Positions 23,959 to 32,979 of a stretch of DNA of 40,308 nt are shown here, piece by piece; the stretch's first letter is position 1; every line of letters begins with the position of its first letter. Below the pieces are notes generated by a model. That model was not told where the DNA came from. It saw only the letters and a program-made list of their open reading frames with translations, and ran no database searches. The stretch is from positions 1-40,308 of the forward strand of contig CALKHV010000010.1 of NCBI GenBank assembly GCA_937988865.1. The letters run 5' to 3'. Made by a program: the position numbers and the translations under genes. The stretch is from an uncultured Propionibacteriaceae bacterium. GTDB taxonomy: Bacteria; Actinomycetota; Actinomycetes; Propionibacteriales; Propionibacteriaceae.

Positions 23959-24579
23959 ATGTCGCGCACCGTCATCCTCGTGGCCGGGCCGTCGGGCAGC
24001 GGCAAGTCGCGGCTGTCGGGCCACACGGGCGTCCCCCAACTCCGACTTGACGACTTCTACTTCGACATCGACCGCCCGGGCATGCCGTGCGTCCACTTCG
24101 GGGGTGGCGACACCACCCAGACCATGGTCGACTGGGACGACGTCGCCTCCTGGGACCTTGCCGCAGCGGTCGAGGCACTGGCGTCCCTCGTCGAGACCGG
24201 ACGCGCCACCACCCCCGTGTACGACATCTCGACCAGCCGGGCGACCGGTTCACGGGAGGTGGACCTCGATGACTCCGGTTCGGTGCTCGCTGAGGGGATC
24301 TTCGCCCCCGATCTGTTGGCCCCCTGTCGCGAGCGGGGTCTCAGCGTCCTGCCCATCTGGCTCGACCGACCGCGCGAGCTCAACTTCCTTCGACGCCTGC
24401 GCCGCGATCTCGCCGAACACCGCAAACCCCCGGCCGTCCTCGTCAGGCGGGGTGTCGCCCTGTACCGGCACGAGCCCTCCCTGCGCGCCGAGGCCCTGGC
24501 CCTCGGCTTCGAGCCGATGTCCATGGCGCAGGCGCAGGGAGCGGTGCGCGCATTCGGGTGTCTGGCTGCGACGACGTGA
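23959..24579 (+). CDS. uridine-kinase-like P-loop NTPase
   Basis: 206 residues. Walker A is AGPSGSGKS (residues 9-17), followed by LRLDDFYFDID, the acidic segment typical of uridine kinase/phosphoribulokinase-like enzymes, and a lid-like region FLRRLRRDLAEHRKPP near 136-151. It would phosphorylate a small molecule; many actinobacteria carry an ATP-binding protein of this type without an assigned substrate. The stop overlaps the CPBP gene start as GTGA. Confidence 0.75.
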   Translation: MSRTVILVAGPSGSGKSRLSGHTGVPQLRLDDFYFDIDRPGMPCVHFGGGDTTQTMVDWDDVASWDLAAAVEALASLVETGRATTPVYDISTSRATGSREVDLDDSGSVLAEGIFAPDLLAPCRERGLSVLPIWLDRPRELNFLRRLRRDLAEHRKPPAVLVRRGVALYRHEPSLRAEALALGFEPMSMAQAQGAVRAFGCLAATT

Positions 24580-25550
24580 CGGGCACCGACCTCGCGACGC
24601 AGGACCCGTGGCGCGCAGCCCTCGCTGCGCCGGGTCCGCGTCCGACTGACGGTCTCGACGCCGACTCCCCCACCGGCTGGCCGAACGCCCCGTGGTTCCG
24701 CAACTCGGCCTTCCGCTTCTTCTCGTTCGTGATGATCGCCTCGGTCCTGACCGCCGTCGCCTCCGTCGGACTCTCCGGCGTCACGGGCAGCCCGGGCCTC
24801 GGAGAACTCCTGGCCATCGTGACCGCGTACTTGGTCGTGGTCTGGCTGCTCGAGAACCGCGGCTGGCCCTTCGAACTGCGGCTCCGTCGCTGGCGCGGCC
24901 TGCTGGTCGGTCTGGCGCTCGGCGCCGGAGCCTGCCTCGTGGTCGTCGGTGTCCTCGTGCTCGTCGGTGCCCGCCGCTTCACCGGCGTGGACGCCGACTA
25001 CTCCTGGGTGTACCCGTTCTTCCGCATCGGCGTGGTCGCCGGCGTGGCCGAGGAGATCATGTTCCGCGGCATCATCCACCGCCTCGTCGAGTCGCACTGG
25101 GGCACGTGGGTCGCGCTCGCCGTCAGCTCCCTGGCGTTCGGGGGCGTCCACCTGACCAATCCGGACGCGACGATCTGGGGTGCGGTCGCCATCGCCGTCG
25201 AGGCGGGTCTCATGTTCGGGGCCCTGTACACGCTGACGCGCTCGTTGTGGCTCGTCATCGGCGTCCATGCGGCCTGGAACGTCGTCCAGGGGCCGGTGCT
25301 GGGGTCGGTCGTCTCGGGCGCCGACCTCTTCGGTGCCGGCTGGTTCACCAGTGAGCCATCAGGGCCCGACTGGCTCTCCGGGGGTGCCTTCGGCATCGAG
25401 GCGTCACCAGTGGCGGTGGTCGTCTGGCTGATCGTCGCGGTGTGGGCGATCCGGAAGATCGTCCGAGAGGGACGAGTCATCGCCCCCTTCTGGGTGAGGC
25501 ACCGACGCGCCCGATCAGTCCTGCCCGACGAGGTCGACCAGGAATCCTGA
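24576..25550 (+). CDS. CPBP-family intramembrane metalloprotease
   Basis: 324 residues if started at GTG 24576, which overlaps the previous stop; GTG 24558 in the same frame is the alternative. Six or more hydrophobic segments are present. The protease/Abi signature EEIMFRG is at about 159-165, FGGVHL in the following helix supplies a His, and HAAWN near the C-terminus the third motif. Family members are Rce1-like proteases; bacterial roles range from bacteriocin immunity to unknown. It converges with the sirtuin gene, the two overlapping by 36 bases at their 3' ends (stop codons at 25548-25550 and 25515-25517). Confidence 0.8.
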   Translation: MTGTDLATQDPWRAALAAPGPRPTDGLDADSPTGWPNAPWFRNSAFRFFSFVMIASVLTAVASVGLSGVTGSPGLGELLAIVTAYLVVVWLLENRGWPFELRLRRWRGLLVGLALGAGACLVVVGVLVLVGARRFTGVDADYSWVYPFFRIGVVAGVAEEIMFRGIIHRLVESHWGTWVALAVSSLAFGGVHLTNPDATIWGAVAIAVEAGLMFGALYTLTRSLWLVIGVHAAWNVVQGPVLGSVVSGADLFGAGWFTSEPSGPDWLSGGAFGIEASPVAVVVWLIVAVWAIRKIVREGRVIAPFWVRHRRARSVLPDEVDQES

Positions 25551-26393
25551 CACACCCGTGTCGAGACGGACCGTCGCCAACTCGTCAGCCCTCGTCGCCC
25601 CGTGGTTGACGATCACGATCGGCTTCCCGTGCTTGTGCATCAGGCGCGGGAAGCGGAAGCCGCTCATCACGGTCAGGGACGACCCGACGACGAGCATGGC
25701 GTCCGCAGCGTCGCACCACGCCATCGCCGTGTGGACGCGCTCCTTGGGCACCGGCTCGCCGAAGAAGACCACGTCAGGCTTCAGCATCCCCCCGCACGCC
25801 TCGCACTCCGGGACGACGAAGTCGGCCCAGTCGCGGACGTCGGCGTCCATGTCGGGACGAAGTTCTGCATGTCCCATGGGCAGCGACATGTCGACGTGCG
25901 GGTTGAGGGCCGTGAGGCGTTCCTGGAGTGCCCCACGTGAGCTGAGGTGGCGGCAGTCGAGGCAGACGACGTCGGCCCCGCGTCCGTGCAGGGTGACGAG
26001 ACGCGTCGACCCGGCGGCCTCGTGCAGACCGTCCACATTCTGCGAGACCACCCCGACCAGTCGCCCCGGACGTCCGGTGGACTCCCACGTCGCCAACGCC
26101 CGATGACCTTCGTTGGGCCCTGACAGCACGGCCCGCGACCATCCGATGTAGTTCCGGGCCCAGTAGCGTCGCCGATTCGCCTCGTCGCCGACGAACTCGT
26201 CGTAGAGCATCGGTGTGGCCTCGGCCGCCCGAGGACCGCGGTAGTCGGGGACGCCCGAGTCGGTCGACATCCCCGCTCCGGTCAGCACGACGACGCTCCC
26301 GGACGAGAGGATCTCTCGTGCCTCGCCGATCGTGCCGCGCAGGACGCTCGTCGGTTCCCAGCGGCGCGTCGCCCGCCTCACGTGGACGGCCAT
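25515..26393 (-). CDS. Sir2-family NAD-dependent protein deacetylase
   Basis: 292 residues. NAD-binding VLTGAGMSTDSGVPDYRG is near residue 35, QNVDGLHEAAG in mid-protein, the catalytic His in TLHGRGADVVC, and the zinc site is CLDC plus CEAC. GSSLTV and VNHGAT follow in the Rossmann part. The enzyme removes acyl groups from lysine using NAD, a control often placed on acyl-CoA synthetases. The start ATG 26393 overlaps the metG stop (TGATG), so it is probably co-expressed with metG; ORF extension to 26414 lies inside metG. The 3' end overlaps the convergent CPBP gene. Confidence 0.88.
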   Translation of the reverse strand: MAVHVRRATRRWEPTSVLRGTIGEAREILSSGSVVVLTGAGMSTDSGVPDYRGPRAAEATPMLYDEFVGDEANRRRYWARNYIGWSRAVLSGPNEGHRALATWESTGRPGRLVGVVSQNVDGLHEAAGSTRLVTLHGRGADVVCLDCRHLSSRGALQERLTALNPHVDMSLPMGHAELRPDMDADVRDWADFVVPECEACGGMLKPDVVFFGEPVPKERVHTAMAWCDAADAMLVVGSSLTVMSGFRFPRLMHKHGKPIVIVNHGATRADELATVRLDTGVSGFLVDLVGQD

Positions 26394-28180
26394 CAGGGAG
26401 CGATGGGCGCCCACTCGGGGCCGGTCGCGCCCAGTTCCTCAGGCAGCTTCGCGAAGATCGGCGACGGCTTCGACAGCGGGCGTCCGGCCTCGATCGGCGT
26501 CGACTCCCACCGCGCCAACTCGGATGCGTAGTCACCCGTCAGCACGGGGTAGGTGAAGTCACCCTCACTGACCTCGCTCAGCTGGGGCTGCGCCGCCCAC
26601 ACACCCTCGCCGCCCAGTGCCTCGAAGACCTTCTGCGCCGCGTGCGGCATGAAGGGGGTGAAGAAGGTGTTGCAGTCACTGACGACCTGCAACGCCACGT
26701 GCAGCACGGTGTCGCGACGACCCGGGTCGTTCTTGAGCTTCCAGGGTTCGCAGTCCGAGAGGTACTTGTTGGCCAGGCCGACGATGCGCATCGCCTCGCT
26801 GATCGCGTGCTTGAACTTGCACGAGCCGAGGAGGTCGCCGATGGTGGCGAACGCTGCTGTTGATGCGTCCAGGAGCGCACGGTCGACGTCGGTCAGGTCA
26901 CCGGCCGCCGGGATGGCACCGACGTTCTTGTGGGCCATCGAGATCGACCGGTTGACCAGGTTGCCCCACTCGTTGGCGAGCTCGAAGTTCGTGCGTCGCA
27001 CGAACTCCTCCCACGTGAAGTCGGTGTCCTGGTTCTCGGGGCCGGCTACGGCGATGAAGTAGCGCAGCGCGTCCGGACCGAATTCGCGGAGGAAGTCACC
27101 GACGAAGATGGACGCACCGCGCGAGCTGGCGACCTTCGACCCCTTCATGGTGAGGAATTCACTCGACACCACCTCTGTGGGCAGGTCGAGCGCGCCGAAC
27201 CACTCACTCGGCGTCCCGCCCCTGGCTCCCTCGCCGTTCGTGCCGAGCAGGATGCCCGGCCAGATCACGGAGTGGAAGACGATGTTGTCCTTGCCCATGA
27301 AGTAGTAGGAGCTCGCCTGACCCTCGGTCCAGAACTGCTTCCAGGCGTCCGGGTCGCCGGTGCGGCGAGCCCACTCGATGGACGCCGACAGATACCCGAT
27401 CACCGCGTCGAACCAGACGTAGATGCGCTTCATGGGGTGGTCGTGCCAGCCCTCGAGCGGCACCGGGACGCCCCAGTCGAGGTCGCGGGTGATGGCCCGC
27501 GGGCGAAGCTCCTTGAGCAGGTTGTTCGAGAACCGCAACACATTGGGACGCCAGTCCTCGCGCGTGCCGAGCCAGCGTCCGAGTTCGTCGGCGAGGGCGG
27601 GCAGGTCGAGGAAGAAGTGTTCGGTCTCGACGAACTCGGGCACCTCGCCGTCGATGCGCGAGCGGGGGTTCTTGAGGTCGGCCGGGTCGAGCTGGTTGCC
27701 GCAGTTGTCGCACTGGTCGCCTCGCGCGCCGTCGAAGCCGCAGATCGGGCAGATCCCCTCGATGTAGCGGTCGGCGAGGGTGCGTCCGGTCGACGGACTG
27801 ATGGCGCCCAACTGGGTCTTGGCGACGACGTAACCGTTGCGGTGGAGGCTCGAGAAGACCTCCTGCACCACGGCGTAGTGGTTCGGGGTCGTGGTGCGCG
27901 TGTAGAGGTCGTAGCTCAGCCCGAGCCCGGCGAGGTCCTCCGCGATGATGCGGTGGTACTTGTCGGCCGTCTCACGGGCTGTGAGGCCCTCCTGATCGGC
28001 CTTCACCTGGATCGCGGTGCCGTGCTCGTCGGTGCCCGAGACCATGAGCACGTTGTGCCCACTCATGCGCATGAAGCGCGAGAAGACGTCGGAGGGGACA
28101 CCGAAACCAGACACATGACCGATGTGGCGGGGCCCATTGGCGTAGGGCCACGCGACTGCGGCGAGAACATTGGCGCACAT
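26393..28180 (-). CDS. metG: methionyl-tRNA synthetase
   Basis: 595 residues from ATG 28180. It charges initiator and elongator tRNA-Met. HIGH is exact at 19-22, and a zinc knuckle CPIC...CDNC is near 146-164. The C-terminal anticodon-binding domain follows, without the tRNA-binding extension found in some bacteria. The KMSKS loop is degenerate, MKGSKVASSRG. In-frame codons reach further upstream, but the TAGGCT box 7 nt before 28180 and the family start (CANVLAAVAWPYANG) fix this start. Confidence 0.95.
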   Translation of the reverse strand: MCANVLAAVAWPYANGPRHIGHVSGFGVPSDVFSRFMRMSGHNVLMVSGTDEHGTAIQVKADQEGLTARETADKYHRIIAEDLAGLGLSYDLYTRTTTPNHYAVVQEVFSSLHRNGYVVAKTQLGAISPSTGRTLADRYIEGICPICGFDGARGDQCDNCGNQLDPADLKNPRSRIDGEVPEFVETEHFFLDLPALADELGRWLGTREDWRPNVLRFSNNLLKELRPRAITRDLDWGVPVPLEGWHDHPMKRIYVWFDAVIGYLSASIEWARRTGDPDAWKQFWTEGQASSYYFMGKDNIVFHSVIWPGILLGTNGEGARGGTPSEWFGALDLPTEVVSSEFLTMKGSKVASSRGASIFVGDFLREFGPDALRYFIAVAGPENQDTDFTWEEFVRRTNFELANEWGNLVNRSISMAHKNVGAIPAAGDLTDVDRALLDASTAAFATIGDLLGSCKFKHAISEAMRIVGLANKYLSDCEPWKLKNDPGRRDTVLHVALQVVSDCNTFFTPFMPHAAQKVFEALGGEGVWAAQPQLSEVSEGDFTYPVLTGDYASELARWESTPIEAGRPLSKPSPIFAKLPEELGATGPEWAPIAP

Positions 28181-28187
28181 GCGCCCC

Positions 28188-28193
28188 AGCCTA
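28188..28193 (-). promoter_or_regulatory. -10 box of metG (leaderless)
   Basis: TAGGCT on the minus strand ends 7 nt before ATG 28180. Confidence 0.6.
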
Positions 28194-28244
28194 TTGCAGC
28201 CGCGAACGCACCCCGAACCAGGCGATTGGCCCGCCGGAGGACCC

Positions 28245-28787
28245 TCAGAAGAGGGTGAGTTCCTCGTGGGTGGGCGCGACAACCGGACGCACGCGCGCCA
28301 CAGCCGTCTTCACGGACGCTTCCGGCACCCCGTAGCCGGGGCCGTGCGCCACCGGCGTCCCCTGCTGCCAGGCGGTCGCGGCGGCCCTGGCACGGACATC
28401 CGCAGCCTCGTTCAGCGGGTGGCCCGCGTGACCCTTGACCCACTCGAAGCGGACGGTTCGGCCAGCCAGTTCGGCGTCCAGATCCTTGAGCAGGTCGACG
28501 TTCAGGACGGGCTTGCCGTCGGCCTTGCGCCACCCCTTGCGCTTCCAGCCCGGCATCCACTTGGTGACCGAATTGATCACGTATTGCGAGTCGCACAGGA
28601 TGCGCAGCGGTTCGTCGGGTGTGGACGCCGTCTGCCGCACCAGGTCGAGCACGGCCATCAGCTCGCCCATGTTGTTCGTGCCGTGTGGCCAGCCCCCCGC
28701 CGCCCAGTGGTCGTCGTCGATGTACCAGGCCCACCCCGCAGGGCCGGGGTTGGACAGGGACGAACCGTCAGCCGCAGCGATGATCAC
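28245..28787 (-). CDS. rnhA: ribonuclease HI with C-terminal extension
   Basis: 180 residues. The RNase H core holds Asp7 (AADGSS), Glu42 (MGEL), Asp66 (CDSQYV), His123 and Asp130 (VKGHAGHPLNEAAD), so the catalytic set is complete. A basic handle KWMPGWKRKGWRKADGKPV is present. About 40 residues follow the core (PVAHGPGYGV to EELTLF) without recognisable motif. It degrades RNA in RNA-DNA hybrids. GTG 28787 has TAAGAT 6 nt upstream. Confidence 0.9.
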   Translation of the reverse strand: MIIAAADGSSLSNPGPAGWAWYIDDDHWAAGGWPHGTNNMGELMAVLDLVRQTASTPDEPLRILCDSQYVINSVTKWMPGWKRKGWRKADGKPVLNVDLLKDLDAELAGRTVRFEWVKGHAGHPLNEAADVRARAAATAWQQGTPVAHGPGYGVPEASVKTAVARVRPVVAPTHEELTLF

Positions 28788-28793
28788 GCCCGT

Positions 28794-28799
28794 ATCTTA
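28794..28799 (-). promoter_or_regulatory. -10 box of rnhA (leaderless)
   Basis: TAAGAT on the minus strand ends 6 nt before GTG 28787. Confidence 0.6.
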
Positions 28800-28845
28800 G
28801 GGGCCGTGCGCGGAAAACCGGTTGCCCCGACGGGGCGACGAGGGG

Positions 28846-28851
28846 TTGAGT
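28846..28851 (+). promoter_or_regulatory. -10 box of the double-GNAT gene (leaderless)
   Basis: TTGAGT ends 7 nt before ATG 28859; the second base departs from TANNNT, but position and last T fit. Confidence 0.4.
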
Positions 28852-28858
28852 GGGACGC

Positions 28859-30028
28859 ATGCCCGAGTACGTGATCTGCGAGGTCGCCGTGCCCGCGTCC
28901 GGTGAAGCCCTGCCGTCGTGGGTGCTGCGCGACGTGACGCGCCTCTGGGAGGCCAGGGCGACCGAGCTCATCGGCAGCCTCGACTTCGTCGATGAGCCGG
29001 CGTCCCTGATGCGCAACTACGCCGCCCAGGACGGCCAGGACTGGACCTATCTCGTGGCCGTCGCCGGGTGCGACACGTCGGCACTCCCCCGCGACGGACG
29101 CACCGGCCGTCCGGTGGTCAACTTCGATGCCGATGGCGGTTCACCCGGTGGGGACGGCAGGCTCCTGGGTTTCTCGACCGTCGAGTGCCCGACCCGCGAC
29201 AACCTGCTGCTGGCGAACCTCGACGTCCTCGTCGACGCTCCCTTCCGTCGCCAGGGCCTGGGAACCGACCTGTACCTCGCGGCCGAACGCTGCGCGATCG
29301 ATCATGGACGCCGCATCTTCCTCGACTGGTCGAGCCATCAGCCTCCCCGACCCGGCGAGGCCCGCCTCGTCCCACCCACCGACGTGGGCGCGATCCCCCT
29401 GGACGCCGCCACCCGCTTCGCCCTGCGCCACGGCTTCGACCTGGAGCAGGTCGAACGACACTCGGTGCTCGACCTGCCCTGCGCCGCGGACGCGCTTGAC
29501 CGAATCTGGTCCGACGCGGCCCCCCGGGCGTCCGGATACCGCCTTCGGACGTTCGAGGGACGCATTCCGGACGATCTCATCGACGCCTACGTCTCTCTGC
29601 TGGTGCACTTCACCGCAGAGGAACCCGTCGCCGGGCTCGAGGTCGAGGTCGAGAACTGGGACGCCGACCGCGTCCGACGGATGGAGGAGCGTCGCACTGC
29701 GAGCGGACGCCGGGTCTGGAACACCGTCGCGATCCACGAAGCCAGCGGCGACGTGGCAGCGATGACCGAACTCAGCTGCCCGTCGCTGGGTGGGCGCACC
29801 CAGCATGGCTTCCAGAACGTGACCATCGTCGACTCCCGGCACCGCGGTCACCGGCTGGGATGGCTGGTCAAGGTGGCCAACGTCCGTGCCCTGCAGGAGG
29901 GCGATCCGGGGCGCCGTCGCATCCACACCTGGAACGCCGGTGAGAACCAGTGGATGCTCGCGATCAACGACGCGATGGGCTTCCGTCCGAAACTGGCCGA
30001 GGGCGCGTGGCAGAAGAAGCTCCCCTGA
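28859..30028 (+). CDS. tandem GNAT acetyltransferase
   Basis: 389 residues with two GNAT-like halves. The first has an acetyl-CoA loop APFRRQGLGTDLY near 135 and ends about residue 200; the second has DSRHRGHRLGWLVKVANVRAL near 327-347 and the C-terminal TWNAGENQWMLAINDAMGFRP, a recurrent ending of actinobacterial two-domain GNAT proteins. Mycothiol synthase is also a tandem GNAT, but this sequence lacks an obvious match to it. The acceptor is unknown. GTG 28850 is an alternative start; 28859 fits the promoter spacing. Confidence 0.78.
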   Translation: MPEYVICEVAVPASGEALPSWVLRDVTRLWEARATELIGSLDFVDEPASLMRNYAAQDGQDWTYLVAVAGCDTSALPRDGRTGRPVVNFDADGGSPGGDGRLLGFSTVECPTRDNLLLANLDVLVDAPFRRQGLGTDLYLAAERCAIDHGRRIFLDWSSHQPPRPGEARLVPPTDVGAIPLDAATRFALRHGFDLEQVERHSVLDLPCAADALDRIWSDAAPRASGYRLRTFEGRIPDDLIDAYVSLLVHFTAEEPVAGLEVEVENWDADRVRRMEERRTASGRRVWNTVAIHEASGDVAAMTELSCPSLGGRTQHGFQNVTIVDSRHRGHRLGWLVKVANVRALQEGDPGRRRIHTWNAGENQWMLAINDAMGFRPKLAEGAWQKKLP

Positions 30029-30036
30029 AGCCTGCC

Positions 30037-30429
30037 TCAGGCCAGGTCGGCCGGGCCGAACGCCTGGGGCAGCACCTGGTCGAACGTCATGATCCCCAGC
30101 GGTGTCTCGATCAGCATGGACGCCCCGCCGTGCTCCGAGAGCAACTGGCGGCAGCGGCCGCACGGCATGATGGTCGCGCCCTCGCCGTTCACGCAGGTGA
30201 AGGCGACCAGGCGTCCCCCACCGGTGGAGTGGAGGTCTGAGATCAGTCCGCACTCGGCGCACAGCACGACCCCGTAGGCCGCGTTCTCGACATTGCACCC
30301 GACGAGGACGCGGCCGTCGTCCGCCAGCCCCGCCGCCCCGACCGGGTAGTGGGAGTACGGCACGTACGCGCGGGTCGAGACCTCACGTGCAGCGCGACGG
30401 AGGGCGTCCCAGTCGATCCCGGCGTCCAC
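30037..30429 (-). CDS. cdd: cytidine deaminase
   Basis: 130 residues. It deaminates (deoxy)cytidine to (deoxy)uridine. The zinc motif is complete: CNVENAAYGVVLCAE and PCGRCRQLL, with the catalytic Glu in CAE, and YVPYSHYPVGAA at the start. GTG 30429 is chosen because it follows the permease stop by one base; longer in-frame extension is inside the permease gene. It is the last gene of the nucleoside-importer operon, which supports nucleosides as the cargo. Confidence 0.92.
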   Translation of the reverse strand: MDAGIDWDALRRAAREVSTRAYVPYSHYPVGAAGLADDGRVLVGCNVENAAYGVVLCAECGLISDLHSTGGGRLVAFTCVNGEGATIMPCGRCRQLLSEHGGASMLIETPLGIMTFDQVLPQAFGPADLA

Positions 30430-30430
30430 G

Positions 30431-31747
30431 TCAGTGGCCTTCCTTGACGTACGCGACGCCGTCCGCGGCAGGGGCCCTGACCCGCCCGACGAGCCCGGCG
30501 ACGGCGATGATCGTGGCCACATACGGAAGGATCAGCAGGAACTGGCTCGGCATCGGGGTGTTGATGGTCTGCAACTGGCTGGCCATCTGGGTGACGAAGC
30601 CGAAGAACAGCGCCATCAGGGCCGAGAGACCCGGACGCCAACGTCCCATGATCAGCGCGGCCAGGGCGATGAAGCCGTTGCCTACCGTCATGTCCTTGTT
30701 GAAGGCGCCGGCGAACCCGATGGTGAAGAACGCCCCGCCCAGACCCGCGAACACCGACCCGACCAGGACGGCCGACCAACGGGTCATGGCCACGTTGATG
30801 CCCACCGTGTCGGCAGCCTGGGGATGCTCGCCCACGGCGCGGACGCGAAGCCCCCACTTGGTGCGGAAGAGCAGGAACCACACCAGCACGACGGACGCCA
30901 GCGCCATGTAGGCCAGGGCCGTCTGCTTGAACAGGACGTCACCGAAGAAGGGGATCTTCGACAGTCCGGGGATGGCGATCTTCTCCATGATCGGCGGCTG
31001 GTTGAGCTTGAGCGAGTTCGGCTGGATCGACTGGTCGAAGATGAACCCCGTCAAACCCGAGGCGAAGAGGTTGATCACCACGCCGATGACCACCTGCTCG
31101 ACGAAGTACTTGATGCTGAACAGCGCGAGCAGGGCACCCATCACCATGGCGCCGATCACGGCCGCCACGAGGGCGATCGTGATCGACTGGGTCATCGAGC
31201 CGACGATGGCTGCCATGAAGGCGGCCGTCAGCATCTGGCCCTCGATGGCGACGTTCACGACGCCCGACCGCTCGCACATGACACCGCAGAGGGCGCCGAG
31301 GATCAGCGGTGTCGCAAAATCGATGGTGCCGGCGAACTGGTTGGCGACGGGGAACGGGAGCTCGCGTCCGGCTGCGGCCCAGGTCAGGAAGCCCAGGACC
31401 ACCGCCAGACCGGCGACCGTGCCCGCGAACGCGGTCATGCGGCCGTGGAGGCGCCCGGAGATGAAGCCGACCGCGGCCAGCAGGGTCACCGCAGCGGCAG
31501 TCGCGACGGTCGCCAGTCCCGGTACCTGCAGCGTCGGGAGCTGGACCTCGTTGAAGGCGTCCGAAAGGGCGAAGTGCGCGGTGCCCTCCGTGCGGGTGGC
31601 CAACCACACCAGCAGGAGCCCGACCACGCCGATCAGGACGCCCGTCGAGATGCGGCTCGACCGGGCCTCGCGTGACTCGGTCTGTCGGAGCACCACTTCC
31701 TCGACCTGGGGCGAAACCAGGATGGTGGGGGTGTCGTCGGTGTTCAT
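30431..31747 (-). CDS. ABC transporter permease, nucleoside type (second)
   Basis: 438 residues with about ten hydrophobic segments. After a soluble N-terminal stretch of about 30 residues come membrane helices, the family segment TPLILGALCGVMCERSGVVN and NIAIEGQM-like sequence, and WGLRVRAVGEHPQAADTVGI, the conserved cytoplasmic loop contacting the ATPase. It pairs with the permease encoded upstream; start and stop overlap as ATGA. Homologues are NupQ/YufQ of BMP-dependent nucleoside importers. Confidence 0.88.
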   Translation of the reverse strand: MNTDDTPTILVSPQVEEVVLRQTESREARSSRISTGVLIGVVGLLLVWLATRTEGTAHFALSDAFNEVQLPTLQVPGLATVATAAAVTLLAAVGFISGRLHGRMTAFAGTVAGLAVVLGFLTWAAAGRELPFPVANQFAGTIDFATPLILGALCGVMCERSGVVNVAIEGQMLTAAFMAAIVGSMTQSITIALVAAVIGAMVMGALLALFSIKYFVEQVVIGVVINLFASGLTGFIFDQSIQPNSLKLNQPPIMEKIAIPGLSKIPFFGDVLFKQTALAYMALASVVLVWFLLFRTKWGLRVRAVGEHPQAADTVGINVAMTRWSAVLVGSVFAGLGGAFFTIGFAGAFNKDMTVGNGFIALAALIMGRWRPGLSALMALFFGFVTQMASQLQTINTPMPSQFLLILPYVATIIAVAGLVGRVRAPAADGVAYVKEGH

Positions 31748-32979
31748 GCGGCCTGACCTCCCTGTGACGCCGGGGCCTGGGCCGCGGGCTTGCGCGTGCG
31801 TTCCTTCAGGAAGGGCAGCAGGCTGCGGACCAGCATCGGCGCCGCGACGAACATGACGATCAGGGCCTGCAGAACGGCCGTCAGGTCGAGCGGCGTCCCG
31901 GCCTTGGCCTGCATCGACAGACCACCGGCCTGCATGGCACCGAAGAGGAGGCCTGCGAGGACGGTGCCCAGCGGACGCGAGCGTCCGAGCAGCGCCACCG
32001 TGATCGCGTCGAAGCCGATGCCACCGACGAGACCCGAGGTGAGCGGGGTGGGCGTCCCCGCAACGGACGGGGCGAGGGCAGCGAGGACACCGGCGAAACC
32101 GGCAAGCCCTCCGGCCAGCAACATGGTGATGGTCGTGGTGTTGGCGACGCTCATGCCCGCCGTGGCCGACGCGTGGGGGTTGGCGCCCACGGCGCGAATC
32201 GTGAAGCCGAGGCGCGTGCGTTCCATGATCCACCAGACGAGCACGGCCAGCCCGATGGCGAAGAGGAAGCCCAGGTGCAGCCGCGACCCCTCCAACCTCG
32301 GGAACGTGGCGTTCCATTCCACGACCGGCGAGATCGGATCGGTTCGCCCGGGACGCTGGAACGTTGAGGTCGTCAACAGCCAGGCCAACAGGCCCGCAGC
32401 GATGTAGTTGAGCATGATCGTCACGATGACCTCATGGGCACCGGCCTTGGCCTTCAGGATGCCCGCGATGCCGCCCCACAGCGCCCCGGCGACGACGCCG
32501 GCGATGATGGCGAGCGGCAGGTGGACGACCATCGGCAGACCGTGGAAGCTGAAGCCGACCCAGGCTGCGAAGATGGATCCCCAGATGGCCTGCCCCTGGG
32601 CGCCGATGTTGAAGAGGCCCGCCCGGAACGCCAGTCCGACACCGAGGCCGGCTGCGATCAGTGGCGCGGCCTGGGCTGTGGTCTCGGTGATGGCCTGCCA
32701 ACTGCCGAAAGCGCCGGTGAACAGGGCGGAATAAGCCGACGACACCTTCGTCCACGAGGCCGAGATCGCGTCGCCGGGCCGATCGAAGAAGTAGGTCCAC
32801 TTGTTGGTGATCGCTGGATCAGAGAAGACCATTAGGAACCCACCGAGGATGAAGGCCAGCACGAACGACGCCACCATCACCCACACCTCGTTCCACGGCA
32901 TCACGCGGCGGGAGCGGGCGGATGACGTGGGAACTGGCGCTGCCGGGCTCGGTGCGACCGGGGCCGTGGTGCCGCTCAT
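31744..32979 (-). CDS. ABC transporter permease, nucleoside type (first)
   Basis: 411 residues. A Pro/Ala-rich cytoplasmic N-terminus is followed by about eight to ten membrane segments, GLFNIGAQGQAIWG (the family signature near 124-137), AGAHEVIVTIMLNY and LGFTIRAVGANPHASATAGM, the coupling loop. It corresponds to NupP/YufP. Its start overlaps the ATPase stop by 4 bases, indicating coupled translation of all transporter parts. Confidence 0.88.
   Translation of the reverse strand: MSGTTAPVAPSPAAPVPTSSARSRRVMPWNEVWVMVASFVLAFILGGFLMVFSDPAITNKWTYFFDRPGDAISASWTKVSSAYSALFTGAFGSWQAITETTAQAAPLIAAGLGVGLAFRAGLFNIGAQGQAIWGSIFAAWVGFSFHGLPMVVHLPLAIIAGVVAGALWGGIAGILKAKAGAHEVIVTIMLNYIAAGLLAWLLTTSTFQRPGRTDPISPVVEWNATFPRLEGSRLHLGFLFAIGLAVLVWWIMERTRLGFTIRAVGANPHASATAGMSVANTTTITMLLAGGLAGFAGVLAALAPSVAGTPTPLTSGLVGGIGFDAITVALLGRSRPLGTVLAGLLFGAMQAGGLSMQAKAGTPLDLTAVLQALIVMFVAAPMLVRSLLPFLKERTRKPAAQAPASQGGQAA

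Noticed and set aside
24576..25550. Phage-abortive-infection or bacteriocin-immunity function for the CPBP protease
   Set aside because: No bacteriocin or phage-defence genes are adjacent; neighbours are housekeeping-like.
28181..28282. N-terminal extension of MetG up to 28282
   Set aside because: Not part of the family sequence, and a leaderless -10 box lies 7 nt before ATG 28180.
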